Below are positions 9,481-17,731 of a DNA stretch of 64,000 nucleotides, piece by piece. This stretch comes from Pedobacter sp. BS3. Its GTDB lineage: Bacteria; Bacteroidota; Bacteroidia; Sphingobacteriales; Sphingobacteriaceae. The stretch spans positions 124,001 to 188,000 of the forward strand of contig NZ_VTRT01000006.1 in the NCBI RefSeq assembly GCF_008274585.1, written 5' to 3'. Numbering within the stretch: the first letter of the stretch is position 1; each line of letters opens with the position of its first letter. A model generated the notes under the pieces. It had not been told where the DNA came from. It did not search any database and was given only the letters and a program-made list of their open reading frames with translations. Position numbers and translations under genes: made by a program.

Positions 9481-12411
9481 ATGAAAAATATCAAGGCAAT
9501 AATTAAAAGTGCAGGACTCACGTCTCATATCTCATATCTAAAATCTCCATTACTTGCAGCAACATTATTCCTGTTAGCAGCACTGGTAAAAACAGAATCT
9601 GTTAAAGCACAGACAGGCCGCGAAGTGAGCGGCGTTGTACGCGATACTGCCGGAAACAGCGTTATCTCGGCAAGTGTAAAACTGGTTTCGGCTAAAGATT
9701 CGCTGTTTGCCCGCACCAATGCCGATGGCGTTTTTGTTTTCCGAAATGTACAGTCATCACAATTTGTGATAACCATTACCAGCCTGGGCTACCGTACCAT
9801 TAATAAACGTTTTCTGTACAACGAAGGTACAGACCGCCTGGTGTTAGACCCGTTTGTGATGCAAATGCAATCAAACATGCTGCAAACCGTAGTCGTATCG
9901 GGTAATACGCCGGTCACCATTAAAGAAGATACCGTTGAATACCGGGCAAGCGATTACAAGCTGCGGGAGGATGCCGTTACCGAAGACCTGCTTAAAAAAC
10001 TCCCGGGAGTTGATGTAGACAAAGACGGTAACGTGACGGCTCAGGGAAAATCGGTTACCAAGGTACGGGTAAACGGCAAAGATTTTTTTGGCGGAGATGT
10101 GCGCACCGCGACACAGCAATTACCTGCCGATATTATCGATAAAATCCAGATCATTGATGACTACGGTGACCAGGCTAACATTACCGGTATTAAAAACGGC
10201 GACCCGGACAAAGTGCTGAACATCCAGATACGAAGAGATAAAAACAAAGGAACCTTTGGCCGTGCTAATGCCGGGGTTGGCGATAACGACCGGTATCAGG
10301 CTTCGCTGAGCGCTAATATATTTAATAATGAACAGCAGATTTCATTCCTGGGCAATGTGAACAATACCAATATATCGCTTTTTAACTTTGGCGGAGGCAG
10401 TTCAAGAGGAGGAGGACGAAGTAGTGGCGGCTTTAGCGGTGGAAGCAGCGGAGGGTCACGACGCAGCGGGGGGCTCCGTTCTTTTGGCAGCTCATCCAGC
10501 TTAGGCAACGGACTGGCACAAACGTCTACCGGGGACGGGCTGACCTCGCTGGCATCTGTTGGTTTAAACTACCGCGATGAATGGGGAAAGAAACTATCCT
10601 CATACGGAAGCTACAGTTATTCATACAAAGACAACAGTCTGCTCGAAAACCAGATACAACGCTATACCTCGGCCAGCGGTATTGACACTACTAACTCGGC
10701 CAACAACACCCGTGGTTTCACCACCAATCACCGCTTTAGCTGGAACTTAGAATATAAACCCGACAGCGTGAATTACATTAAGTTCTCTCCATCATTCAGT
10801 TATTCAGGAACCAACAATAACGTGATATCCAATTCGCGGATAAACAGTTACGACCCACAATCAAATTATAGTAATGATAATACCAGCAAAAGCCTGGTTA
10901 AAAACCCCAACTTCGGTGCAAACCTGTTGCTGAACCACCGGTTTAAAAAACCACGCCGCAACATCTCGCTGATGTTAAATGCCAATACCAATAATAACGA
11001 TGAAAACGATAATGTACTGAACATCCTCAACCTACAAACACCAGTTCCTAAAGATTCTATACAGCATCAGTTGCAGGATATTACCAACAACAGTTTTAAC
11101 GGTGGGGCAAACCTGTCGTACAGCGAACCGCTGGGCAAAAGCGGCAACCTGGAGTTTAATTACAATTACAACTATACCAAGTATAATAACGACAGGGAAA
11201 CTACCGGTCTTGACCCTATTGGCGCTGCCTCACGCATAGACAGCCTGAGCAACGATTACGATTACTCGTTCACCACGCACCGTATCGGGCTAAATTATCG
11301 TTTTAACGAGCGCCGTTATAATTATTCAATTGGTTTAAGCGTACAGCCAACGGTATTATCGGCACACTCCGTAACATCAAACGGAACAACAACCTATCGT
11401 AATACGGGATTTAATTATATCCCGGTGGCACGGTTCTCGTATAATTTTTCGCGTACACGCTCATTCAACGTCAGCTATTATGGCCGGAATACCGAACCAA
11501 CCTATATCCAGCTTCAACCTACGCCTGATTTTACCAATCCCAATGCCCCGATATACGGTAATCCGGACCTGAACGCAGAATTTAACCAAACGCTGAACAT
11601 CCGTTATAATAATTTCGATGTCAAAGCGGGGAATGTGCTGTTTACCAACCTGTCTGTATCAACCACATCCGATAAAATAGTGCAGAACATTGTGCACAGC
11701 AAAGACCCGAACACCAATACGCTTATCCAGGAAACCCATTACCTCAATGCCGACGGATATTACACCGTTAACGGCTTTTATGTATGGTCTATGCCTTTCC
11801 AGGAGAAAAAATACGTGCTTACCTTTAACGGAAATGCCAACTATAACAACAACATCGCATATAGCGATAATTTAAAGAACATTGGACATAACTGGATATT
11901 GATGCAGGGCGTACGCCTGCAAATTAATCCTACCGATTGGCTGGAAGTTTATCCCGGCGCATCGTACACCTACAACAGTAATACCTATACCGATGCTAAT
12001 TCTACAGATACCCGTGTGAGCACCTGGGCATTAAATTACAGCAGTAAAACCTATTTCCTGAAAAGCTGGCTGGTAGGTTTGGATATGAGCAAATCCATTA
12101 ACCGCGGTTACAGCTCACTATCTGCCAATCCGTTTATCATGAACGCTTACCTTGAAAAGCAGTTCTTTAAAGGAAAAACCGGTGCTTTGCGACTGCAGGG
12201 ATTTGACTTGTTTAACGAAAATACCAATATATCACGTACGGTTGACGGAAATATCACTACCGATACACAAAGCAACCGCTTAGGCCGATATTTTATGCTG
12301 AGCTTTACGTACAGATTCCAGAAATTTAACGGTAAAAATGGCGAAATGCCGCCACAGCAAGATCCCGGAGGTTATCGCGGCAGAGGTATGATGCGCATGC
12401 CGAGAGGATAG
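9481..12411 (+). CDS. TonB-dependent-receptor-like outer membrane beta-barrel protein (OMP_b-brl_3 family)
   Basis: Outer-membrane protein of 976 residues. It has an unusually long leader (about 45 residues, ending SVKAQ), a carboxypeptidase-D regulatory-like domain (about 48-125, GVVRDTAGNSVISASV), a plug-like region (about 150-260, with LLKKLPGVDVDKDGNVTAQG and VRVNGKDFFGGD), a Gly/Ser-rich linker near 300-345, and a long barrel region rich in NNN and aromatic strand patterns that ends in MSFTYRFQK-like text followed by a Gly/Met/Arg-rich tail (GRGMMRMPRG). Lies downstream of the LytSR-type pair and the exported protein in the same direction. Four heptamers are embedded in the leader, and 3' coding sequence plus stop is duplicated downstream. 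Confidence 0.92.
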   Translation: MKNIKAIIKSAGLTSHISYLKSPLLAATLFLLAALVKTESVKAQTGREVSGVVRDTAGNSVISASVKLVSAKDSLFARTNADGVFVFRNVQSSQFVITITSLGYRTINKRFLYNEGTDRLVLDPFVMQMQSNMLQTVVVSGNTPVTIKEDTVEYRASDYKLREDAVTEDLLKKLPGVDVDKDGNVTAQGKSVTKVRVNGKDFFGGDVRTATQQLPADIIDKIQIIDDYGDQANITGIKNGDPDKVLNIQIRRDKNKGTFGRANAGVGDNDRYQASLSANIFNNEQQISFLGNVNNTNISLFNFGGGSSRGGGRSSGGFSGGSSGGSRRSGGLRSFGSSSSLGNGLAQTSTGDGLTSLASVGLNYRDEWGKKLSSYGSYSYSYKDNSLLENQIQRYTSASGIDTTNSANNTRGFTTNHRFSWNLEYKPDSVNYIKFSPSFSYSGTNNNVISNSRINSYDPQSNYSNDNTSKSLVKNPNFGANLLLNHRFKKPRRNISLMLNANTNNNDENDNVLNILNLQTPVPKDSIQHQLQDITNNSFNGGANLSYSEPLGKSGNLEFNYNYNYTKYNNDRETTGLDPIGAASRIDSLSNDYDYSFTTHRIGLNYRFNERRYNYSIGLSVQPTVLSAHSVTSNGTTTYRNTGFNYIPVARFSYNFSRTRSFNVSYYGRNTEPTYIQLQPTPDFTNPNAPIYGNPDLNAEFNQTLNIRYNNFDVKAGNVLFTNLSVSTTSDKIVQNIVHSKDPNTNTLIQETHYLNADGYYTVNGFYVWSMPFQEKKYVLTFNGNANYNNNIAYSDNLKNIGHNWILMQGVRLQINPTDWLEVYPGASYTYNSNTYTDANSTDTRVSTWALNYSSKTYFLKSWLVGLDMSKSINRGYSSLSANPFIMNAYLEKQFFKGKTGALRLQGFDLFNENTNISRTVDGNITTDTQSNRLGRYFMLSFTYRFQKFNGKNGEMPPQQDPGGYRGRGMMRMPRG
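9523..9550 (+). repeat. Heptamer tract inside the receptor leader peptide
   Basis: Units TCTCATA, TCTCATA, TCTAAAA and TCTCCAT run in frame through codons about 15-24 (SHISYLKSP) of the receptor gene. The same words form the heptamer array at 20870-20904. Loss or gain of one 7-bp unit would shift the frame unless translation starts downstream. Confidence 0.75.
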
Positions 12412-12473
12412 ATCTTTAGTAACAGGAGTACGATTGAGCGAAGATCCGGCTTCATTCAGCTACTTTTAAGCCT
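12313..12473 (+). repeat. Direct repeat copy 1 (161 bp), 3' end of receptor gene plus stop and downstream DNA
   Basis: Matches 12545-12705 with only a few substitutions, offset 232 bp. This copy contains the last 33 codons of the receptor gene, its TAG stop and about 60 bp of following sequence. Confidence 0.93.
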
Positions 12474-12481
12474 TCTCAGCC

Positions 12482-12537
12482 AAGCTTCGTGTCTTCACGA
12501 AGCTTCTCTTATGCCGGTTCGTGAGGACACGAGCCGG
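12482..12537. repeat. Two adjacent hairpins of the GTG-TCYY-CAC family
   Basis: First hairpin 12482-12505: arms AAGCTTCGTG and CACGAAGCTT, loop TCTT, perfect 10-bp stem. Second hairpin 12514-12537: arms CCGGTTCGTG and CACGAGCCGG around AGGA, with one T:G position; read on the other strand its core is GTGTCCTCAC. They lie between the two copies of the 161-bp direct repeat and may also act as a terminator for the receptor operon, although no T run follows. Confidence 0.75.
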
Positions 12538-12544
12538 GGCTTTG

Positions 12545-12705
12545 AGATTCCAGAAATTTAACGGTAAAAATGGCGAAATGCCGCCACAGCAAGATTCCGG
12601 AGGTTATCGCGGCAGAGGTATGATGCGCATGCCGAGAGGATAGATCTTTAGAAACAGGAGTACGATTGAGCGAAGCTCCGGCTTCATTCAGCTACTTTTA
12701 AGCCT
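12545..12705 (+). repeat. Direct repeat copy 2 (161 bp), silent duplicate of receptor 3' end
   Basis: Duplicate of 12313-12473 lying outside the coding region. It still encodes the same C-terminal residues and stop but has no upstream frame. From here to 12962 I see only AT-rich spacer and the promoter region of the next gene. Confidence 0.93.
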
Positions 12706-12933
12706 CCGGCTGATACATGCAAACTAAAATCGCAATACTCATTGCCCCAAACCAATTGCCCCTGCAAAAAATGAGTTAAAGTTGCCTTTTTTCAATTTTT
12801 TATTTTTTAATTTTAGGCTTTTCCGAATTTTGGCTTTCAATTATACCAATGTCAGGTTATTATAAACTGATGTGTAAGCATATTTTTATACTGTTGATTT
12901 TAAGCCTGTTACCTGTTTTTAATTTTGGATTAT

Positions 12934-12941
12934 TACTTTTG
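12934..12941 (+). promoter_or_regulatory. Probable -7 element upstream of the PP2C phosphatase gene
   Basis: TACTTTTG fits TAnnTTTG and lies 21 bp before the GTG start at 12963. A -33 box is not convincing. A second weaker match, TAATTTTG, lies at about 12920. Confidence 0.4.
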
Positions 12942-12962
12942 ACTTAACATTTAACAAACCCT

Positions 12963-14294
12963 GTGAAACCGTTAACCCGTTTGAGCGAATCCGGCTTAAT
13001 TGCACATCCTACGTTACAGGGGGCATTGCCCCAGGCTGCCGACAGTAACCTGTCTGCGGTTAAAAATCAGCCCGGCACAGACGAGAATGAACTGATCCAG
13101 CTATTGCTTAAACGGCAGGCCGAGTTAAATTCATTGCTTGAGGTCACCCGGGCCATTAACCGCAACAGCTCCTCGTCGGTGCTGTTCCAGATGCTGGAAG
13201 TAATTTTCAAGGTGCATTTAAAGATCGGCAAAATGCGCCTGCTCGTTAAAGAAGAAGAGCATTTTTATTGCGCATCCAAATATGGCGGCAAACCCGAAGA
13301 CATTAAAACGCTTCAGCAAATTTGCCAGGTACTGCAAGCCAGTAAAACAACCGAAAAACTTTCAGAGCATCCTCATCCGGCTTTAAACTCATACCAGTAT
13401 TTTGTTCCGGTACGGCATAAAAAAGCCATGCTGGCTTTTGTGCTTATCGGCGATTTTGAAAGCGAAGCCGAATTGATCAGTAACGACCTGAATTTTGTGC
13501 AGACGCTGATCAACCTGATCATTGTGGCTTTAGAAAACAAAAAGCTGTTCAAAGACCGGGTTCAGCGGGAACGGCTGCAACGCGATATGGAGCTGGCCAG
13601 CGAGGTGCAGAGCATGATGATACCCGGCAACCTGCCTTACAGCGATGAGATACAGGTAGCATCCATGTACCTGCCTAACCAGAATATTGGCGGCGATTAT
13701 TTTGATTTCATCAAGATCAACGAAGAAGAATATTTGTGGTGTATTGCCGATGTTTCGGGAAAAGGGGTGTCAGCAGCCCTGCTGATGGCCAATTTGCAGG
13801 CCAGCCTGCGGGCCTGGACCTGGGTAGAAACCGACCTGCGAAAAATTGTAGATCGCCTGAATCATGTATTGATCCAGAATACAAAAGGCGAGCGGTTCAT
13901 CACCATGTTTATTGCCAAATATAACTTGAAAACCAGGCAACTGCGTTACATCAATGCGGGTCACAATCCGCCCTTACTCGTTACCGGGAGATCGGTGCAG
14001 TTTTTAACTTTAGGGACAACCATGATCGGCGCTTTCGATGAATTGCCGCACATGACACTGGGTGTTGTTCAGGTTCCGCCAGACTCGGTAATTTTTAATT
14101 ATACCGACGGTCTGCTGGAATGCTCCAATGAGAACGTTTATATTACCGACGATGAACTGGCCGAACATCTTGTGCAGTACAGCAACTATCCGGTAAACGA
14201 ACTGAATAAACAGGTTATTGAGGCCATCCGTCAAAAGCACAACGTGCGTATGGACGACGATGATGTAACCTTGTTAACTATAAAAATTTTATAA
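12963..14294 (+). CDS. GAF-SpoIIE (PP2C) serine phosphatase, RsbU-like
   Basis: Cytosolic PPM-type serine/threonine phosphatase of 443 residues, usually acting on anti-anti-sigma partners. The first 200 residues include a GAF-like sensing region after a helical segment (LIQLLLKRQAELNSLLEVTR). The catalytic SpoIIE domain (about 215-443) follows a linker with MELASEVQSMMIPGNLP and has the metal-binding motifs GGDYFDFI, DVSGKGVSAALLMA, NAGHNPPL, YTDGLLEC and the terminal DDDDVTLLTI. Translation starts at GTG; the next in-frame Met would remove part of the sensing region. No partner-switch genes are adjacent, so the target is unknown. Confidence 0.92.
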   Translation: MKPLTRLSESGLIAHPTLQGALPQAADSNLSAVKNQPGTDENELIQLLLKRQAELNSLLEVTRAINRNSSSSVLFQMLEVIFKVHLKIGKMRLLVKEEEHFYCASKYGGKPEDIKTLQQICQVLQASKTTEKLSEHPHPALNSYQYFVPVRHKKAMLAFVLIGDFESEAELISNDLNFVQTLINLIIVALENKKLFKDRVQRERLQRDMELASEVQSMMIPGNLPYSDEIQVASMYLPNQNIGGDYFDFIKINEEEYLWCIADVSGKGVSAALLMANLQASLRAWTWVETDLRKIVDRLNHVLIQNTKGERFITMFIAKYNLKTRQLRYINAGHNPPLLVTGRSVQFLTLGTTMIGAFDELPHMTLGVVQVPPDSVIFNYTDGLLECSNENVYITDDELAEHLVQYSNYPVNELNKQVIEAIRQKHNVRMDDDDVTLLTIKIL

Positions 14295-14396
14295 GATACA
14301 GCATAAAGCCGGTTTTTGGCGTTATAAAATCAATTAGTTTTGATTTTTACAGGTCGTGTGCTTCGGCATTTTACCCCTGAATAGTCGGAATTTTGC

Positions 14397-14425
14397 TTTG
14401 TTCAATTTTTGAATTTTTACTTTTG
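14397..14425 (+). promoter_or_regulatory. Bacteroidota-type promoter for rnhB
   Basis: TTTG (14397-14400), a 17-bp spacer and TACTTTTG (14418-14425) match the -33/-7 consensus; the ATG follows 19 bp later. One of the clearest promoters in the window. Confidence 0.65.
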
Positions 14426-14444
14426 AAGTTTAACTTAGCGTTGC

Positions 14445-15056
14445 ATGCTATTGTCATTCTACCAGCAGGAGTTTATTGAAGCAGGTTGCGATGAAGCCGG
14501 TCGCGGATGCCTGGCCGGCCCGGTATTTGCCGCTGCGGTAATTTTGCCGCCAACATTTCACCATGAGCTGCTTACCGATTCCAAGCAGCTCAATGCGGCA
14601 CAGCGCTATGCTTTGCGTACGGTGATAGAAACCGAGGCCGTAGCCTTTGCCGTAGCAATGGTAGACAATCACGAAATAGACCGCATCAATATTCTCAATG
14701 CTTCGTTCCTGGCAATGCATAAGGCGCTGGATATGTTAACCGTCAGGCCCGGATACATCCTGGTGGACGGAAACCGGTTTAAAAAATATGCCAATGTGCC
14801 GCACAGTTGTATTATCAAGGGCGATGGTAAATACTTTTCTATCGCGGCAGCATCTGTATTGGCAAAAACCTACCGGGATGATTTTATGCACAACATAGCC
14901 GGACAATATCCACATTATGATTGGCTGAATAATAAAGGTTATCCAACCGTTAAGCACCGGACAGCCGTTATTGAGCACGGATTTTCGCCTTTTCACCGCA
15001 AAACATTCCGTGTTACCGACCCGCAATTAGAGATTTTATTTGAAGATGAGCTTTGA
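14445..15056 (+). CDS. rnhB: Ribonuclease HII
   Basis: Cuts RNA in RNA-DNA hybrids and removes misincorporated ribonucleotides. The 203-residue length is normal. The active-site motif GCDEAGRG gives Asp16 and Glu17, with Asp108 in ILVDGNRF and Asp145 in AKTYRDDF completing the acidic set. The C-terminal YPHYDWLNNKGYPTVKH block is typical of the family. It has its own promoter and sits between the phosphatase gene and a glycosyltransferase gene, with no functional link apparent. Confidence 0.97.
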   Translation: MLLSFYQQEFIEAGCDEAGRGCLAGPVFAAAVILPPTFHHELLTDSKQLNAAQRYALRTVIETEAVAFAVAMVDNHEIDRINILNASFLAMHKALDMLTVRPGYILVDGNRFKKYANVPHSCIIKGDGKYFSIAAASVLAKTYRDDFMHNIAGQYPHYDWLNNKGYPTVKHRTAVIEHGFSPFHRKTFRVTDPQLEILFEDEL

Positions 15057-15082
15057 TTGCGACCATCAGCTTGTTATTTTTG
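15052..15082 (+). promoter_or_regulatory. Probable promoter for the glycosyltransferase gene
   Basis: TTTG (15052-15055), a 19-bp spacer and TATTTTTG (15075-15082) fit the Bacteroidota consensus; ATG follows at 15097. The -33 box overlaps the rnhB stop codon. Confidence 0.5.
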
Positions 15083-15096
15083 AATAAATACAGTTT

Positions 15097-16314
15097 ATGA
15101 GAGTTCTTTTGTTAACCAACCAAGTACCGTTTTCATCAACCAGCGGTTACCCAATAGTGGTATATAACACCATTAAAGGTTTGTTGGCGCAGGGAGCAGA
15201 AGTAGCTGTTTTTAGTTTAAATCCACAGACCTATCATATCGATATACGAACCATAGATGATCCCTTGCTAAAGCAAATTACGCTGGCAACAGCATCTATT
15301 AATACCAATCTCAGCACCTGGAATCTGCTGATCAATATGTTTAAGGGACGGGCAGCCAATGTTTCCCGTTTCTACAAATCAGCCTCGGTAGCCAAGCTGA
15401 AAAATTTCCTGAAGCATCATAAGTTCGATATCATTCAGTTGGAGGGCCTGTTTGTAATGCCTTACCTTAGTGTGATCAGGCAATACAGCAAAGCCAAAAT
15501 TATTTACCGGGCACATAACTTAGAGCACCAGGTAGGCGAGCTGCTGGCGTCGACCGAGCGCTCACCTTTGCGGCGCTTATACCGGCAGATGGCGGCAAAA
15601 CGGCTCTATAAATTTGAAATTGCCAACATGAACAAGCCCGATGCCATATTGACGCTGAATGAATCGGACAAAAGCCATCTGCAATTTCTCGGCTGCACCG
15701 TCCATATCCACAGCTTCCCGGTAGCCATCGACCTGGAAAACTATCATCCTGATTTTAGCCAGATGGAATTTCCCAGCATTTTCCACATCGGCTCTATGGA
15801 TTTTGCCCCAAACGTAGATAGCCTCAATTGGTTTATCAACACCGTATGGAAAGATCTGCAGGCATTAAATATCGGTTTGACGTTACACCTGGCTGCACGC
15901 GATATGCCTCCTGATTTCCTCGACGACGATGAATATAACATTAAGCTGTATCATAACGTAGGCGATGCCCGGCAGTTTATGAATTCAAAAGCGATAATGA
16001 TTGTGCCCCTGCGTTCAGTTAGCGGTATGCGGGTACGCATTATCGAAGCCATGGCCATGAAAAAGTGTATCATTTCCACCTCTCTTGGCGCCGATGGCAT
16101 CAGGTATCAGCATGGCAAAAACATCCTGATTGCCGATACGGCCGATGAGTTCTACAAATACATTCTGAAGTGCACAACCGACCGCAAATTCTGCGAAACC
16201 ATTGGCGAAAATGCCCGCAAGCTGGTAGAACGTGAGTACGATATTTCCAGCACCAGCCATAGGCTTATGGCATTTTATAAAAAGCTGGCCGTAAACAATG
16301 CCGAATTATTTTAA
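15097..16314 (+). CDS. Glycosyltransferase family 4 protein
   Basis: GT-B fold sugar transferase of 405 residues, probably acting in cell-surface polysaccharide or glycolipid synthesis in the cytosol. The N-terminal acceptor domain includes LLTNQVPFSSTSGYP and YRAHNLEHQ. The C-terminal donor-binding domain shows GSMDFAPNVDSLNWF, PLRSVSGMRVRIIEAMAMKK (the E-x7-E-like region) and STSLGADGI, followed by the terminal helices. No other surface-sugar genes are next to it; the sugar-nucleotide cluster begins 36 kb away. Confidence 0.88.
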   Translation: MRVLLLTNQVPFSSTSGYPIVVYNTIKGLLAQGAEVAVFSLNPQTYHIDIRTIDDPLLKQITLATASINTNLSTWNLLINMFKGRAANVSRFYKSASVAKLKNFLKHHKFDIIQLEGLFVMPYLSVIRQYSKAKIIYRAHNLEHQVGELLASTERSPLRRLYRQMAAKRLYKFEIANMNKPDAILTLNESDKSHLQFLGCTVHIHSFPVAIDLENYHPDFSQMEFPSIFHIGSMDFAPNVDSLNWFINTVWKDLQALNIGLTLHLAARDMPPDFLDDDEYNIKLYHNVGDARQFMNSKAIMIVPLRSVSGMRVRIIEAMAMKKCIISTSLGADGIRYQHGKNILIADTADEFYKYILKCTTDRKFCETIGENARKLVEREYDISSTSHRLMAFYKKLAVNNAELF

Positions 16315-16342
16315 CCCCCTCACACGGTAACCGCATATTTTG

Positions 16343-16350
16343 TACTTTTG
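16343..16350 (+). promoter_or_regulatory. Possible -7 element for the gcvT transcript
   Basis: TACTTTTG followed by CGCC is a good -7 match and is the only one seen between the glycosyltransferase gene and gcvT. If used, gcvT mRNA would carry a leader of about 285 nt made almost wholly of dispersed repeats. Confidence 0.4.
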
Positions 16351-16360
16351 CGCCTTATTA

Positions 16361-16490
16361 AGAAACAAGAACATAGAAGCAAGAGACAAGATAGGTAGAA
16401 GGCTATCTACAAACAAGAACATAGAAGCAAGAGACAAGACAAGGAGCAGAAACTAAGCTCCCTCCCTTTGGGAGGGTTGGGGTGGGCTTT
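16361..16490. repeat. Composite repeat: heptamer tract plus GGGAGGG-type element
   Basis: Heptamers such as AGAAACA, AGAACAT, AGAAGCA and AGAGACA run from 16361. A 29-bp word at 16363-16391 recurs exactly at 16411-16439. The tract leads into a palindrome-bearing element (CTCCCTCCCTTTGGGAGGG, then TTGGGGTGGGCTT) ending near 16490. The right part, about 16411-16490, recurs collinearly in inverse orientation at 60392-60468. The fill of the 16315-16640 spacer is therefore repeat DNA. Confidence 0.85.
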
Positions 16491-16494
16491 CTGC

Positions 16495-16543
16495 TTGCGC
16501 TCGTTTGCAACGAATGCATAATTACCCGGCGTTTATAACGTCG
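16495..16543. repeat. Truncated copy of the four-hairpin element (two hairpins left)
   Basis: TGCGCTCGTTTGCAACGAA and CGGCGTTTATAACGTCG correspond to the first two hairpins of the complete element at 18603-18746. It lies in the untranslated region before gcvT. Confidence 0.75.
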
Positions 16544-16640
16544 TAATGCAAGCTATAAGAACATAAAAACGAATAACAATGCCTTGCCTCCTCGTTCGCC
16601 AGCCGGCAGAGCTGGGGGAGGGCTCGGAGAAATTAACACA

Positions 16641-17720
16641 ATGAAGAATACCGCCTTAACCGAAATTCACATTGCAGCCGGTGCAAAAATGGTTCCCTTT
16701 GCAGGATACAACATGCCGGTACAATATGCGGGCATTAATGCAGAGCACGAAACTGTTAGAAAAGCTGTTGGCGTTTTTGATGTGAGCCACATGGGCGAAT
16801 TTATCCTTAAAGGAGACAATGCCCTCGACCTGATCCAGAAAGTAACCTCAAACGATGCATCAAAGCTATACGATGGCAAAGTTCAGTACGCATATATGCC
16901 CAACGAGACCGGCGGAATTGTAGACGATCTGCTGGTTTACCGCATTGACGAGCGTACCTATATGCTGGTGGTGAATGCTTCGAACATTGAAAAAGACTGG
17001 AACTGGATCAGTCGCTATAATACGTTTGGCGTGGAGATGAAAGATATTTCAGACCGCACAGCTTTGCTGGCTGTACAGGGGCCGCTGGCCGCACAGGCAT
17101 TACAAAGCCTTACCGATATTGACCTTTCGGCGATGGAATATTATACCTTTAAAAAAGGAACTTTCGCCGGAATTAACAACGTGCTGGTATCAGCAACCGG
17201 CTATACCGGCGCCGGAGGCTTTGAAATTTATGTAGATAATCAACACGCCATACACATCTGGAACGAAGTATTTAAAGCCGGCGAACCTTATGGGATAAAA
17301 CCGATCGGACTTGGTGCACGTGATACCTTGCGCCTTGAAATGGGCTTTTGCCTGTATGGTAACGATATTGACGAAACCACATCTCCTATAGAAGCCGGGC
17401 TGGGCTGGGTAACAAAATTCACCAAAGATTTTGTGAATTCCGAAGCCCTGAAACAGCAAAAGCAGCAGGGCGTTGCCCGTAAGCTGGTAGGATTTGAAAT
17501 GGTTGAGCGGGGCATTCCACGCCATGATTATGCTATTGTTGACGCCAGCGGAAACCCTATTGGAAAGGTAACTTCGGGAACACAATCGCCATCGCTGCAA
17601 AAAGCCATTGGCATGGGATATGTTAATACCGATATGGCTGCCGAAGGCACGGAGATCTTCATCAGGATCCGCGATAATAACATTAAGGCCAAAGTGGTTA
17701 AGCTGCCATTCTACAAATAG
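16641..17720 (+). CDS. gcvT: Glycine cleavage system aminomethyltransferase (T protein)
   Basis: Transfers the methylene group from the aminomethyl-lipoyl H protein to tetrahydrofolate, releasing ammonia. From ATG 16641 ([14 protein letters not shown]) the product is 359 residues, the normal size; an upstream extension to 16584 would translate repeat DNA and is rejected. Family motifs include [21 protein letters not shown], the folate-binding region around [13 protein letters not shown], and [20 protein letters not shown]. gcvP lies 6.2 kb downstream and gcvH is not in the window. comB follows 11 bp after the stop. Confidence 0.97.
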   Translation: MKNTALTEIHIAAGAKMVPFAGYNMPVQYAGINAEHETVRKAVGVFDVSHMGEFILKGDNALDLIQKVTSNDASKLYDGKVQYAYMPNETGGIVDDLLVYRIDERTYMLVVNASNIEKDWNWISRYNTFGVEMKDISDRTALLAVQGPLAAQALQSLTDIDLSAMEYYTFKKGTFAGINNVLVSATGYTGAGGFEIYVDNQHAIHIWNEVFKAGEPYGIKPIGLGARDTLRLEMGFCLYGNDIDETTSPIEAGLGWVTKFTKDFVNSEALKQQKQQGVARKLVGFEMVERGIPRHDYAIVDASGNPIGKVTSGTQSPSLQKAIGMGYVNTDMAAEGTEIFIRIRDNNIKAKVVKLPFYK

Positions 17721-17731
17721 AACGTTTCCGG

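Noticed and set aside
16584-16640. N-terminal extension of gcvT
   Set aside because: It translates GC-rich repeat DNA ([15 protein letters not shown]), whereas ATG 16641 gives the normal family start.
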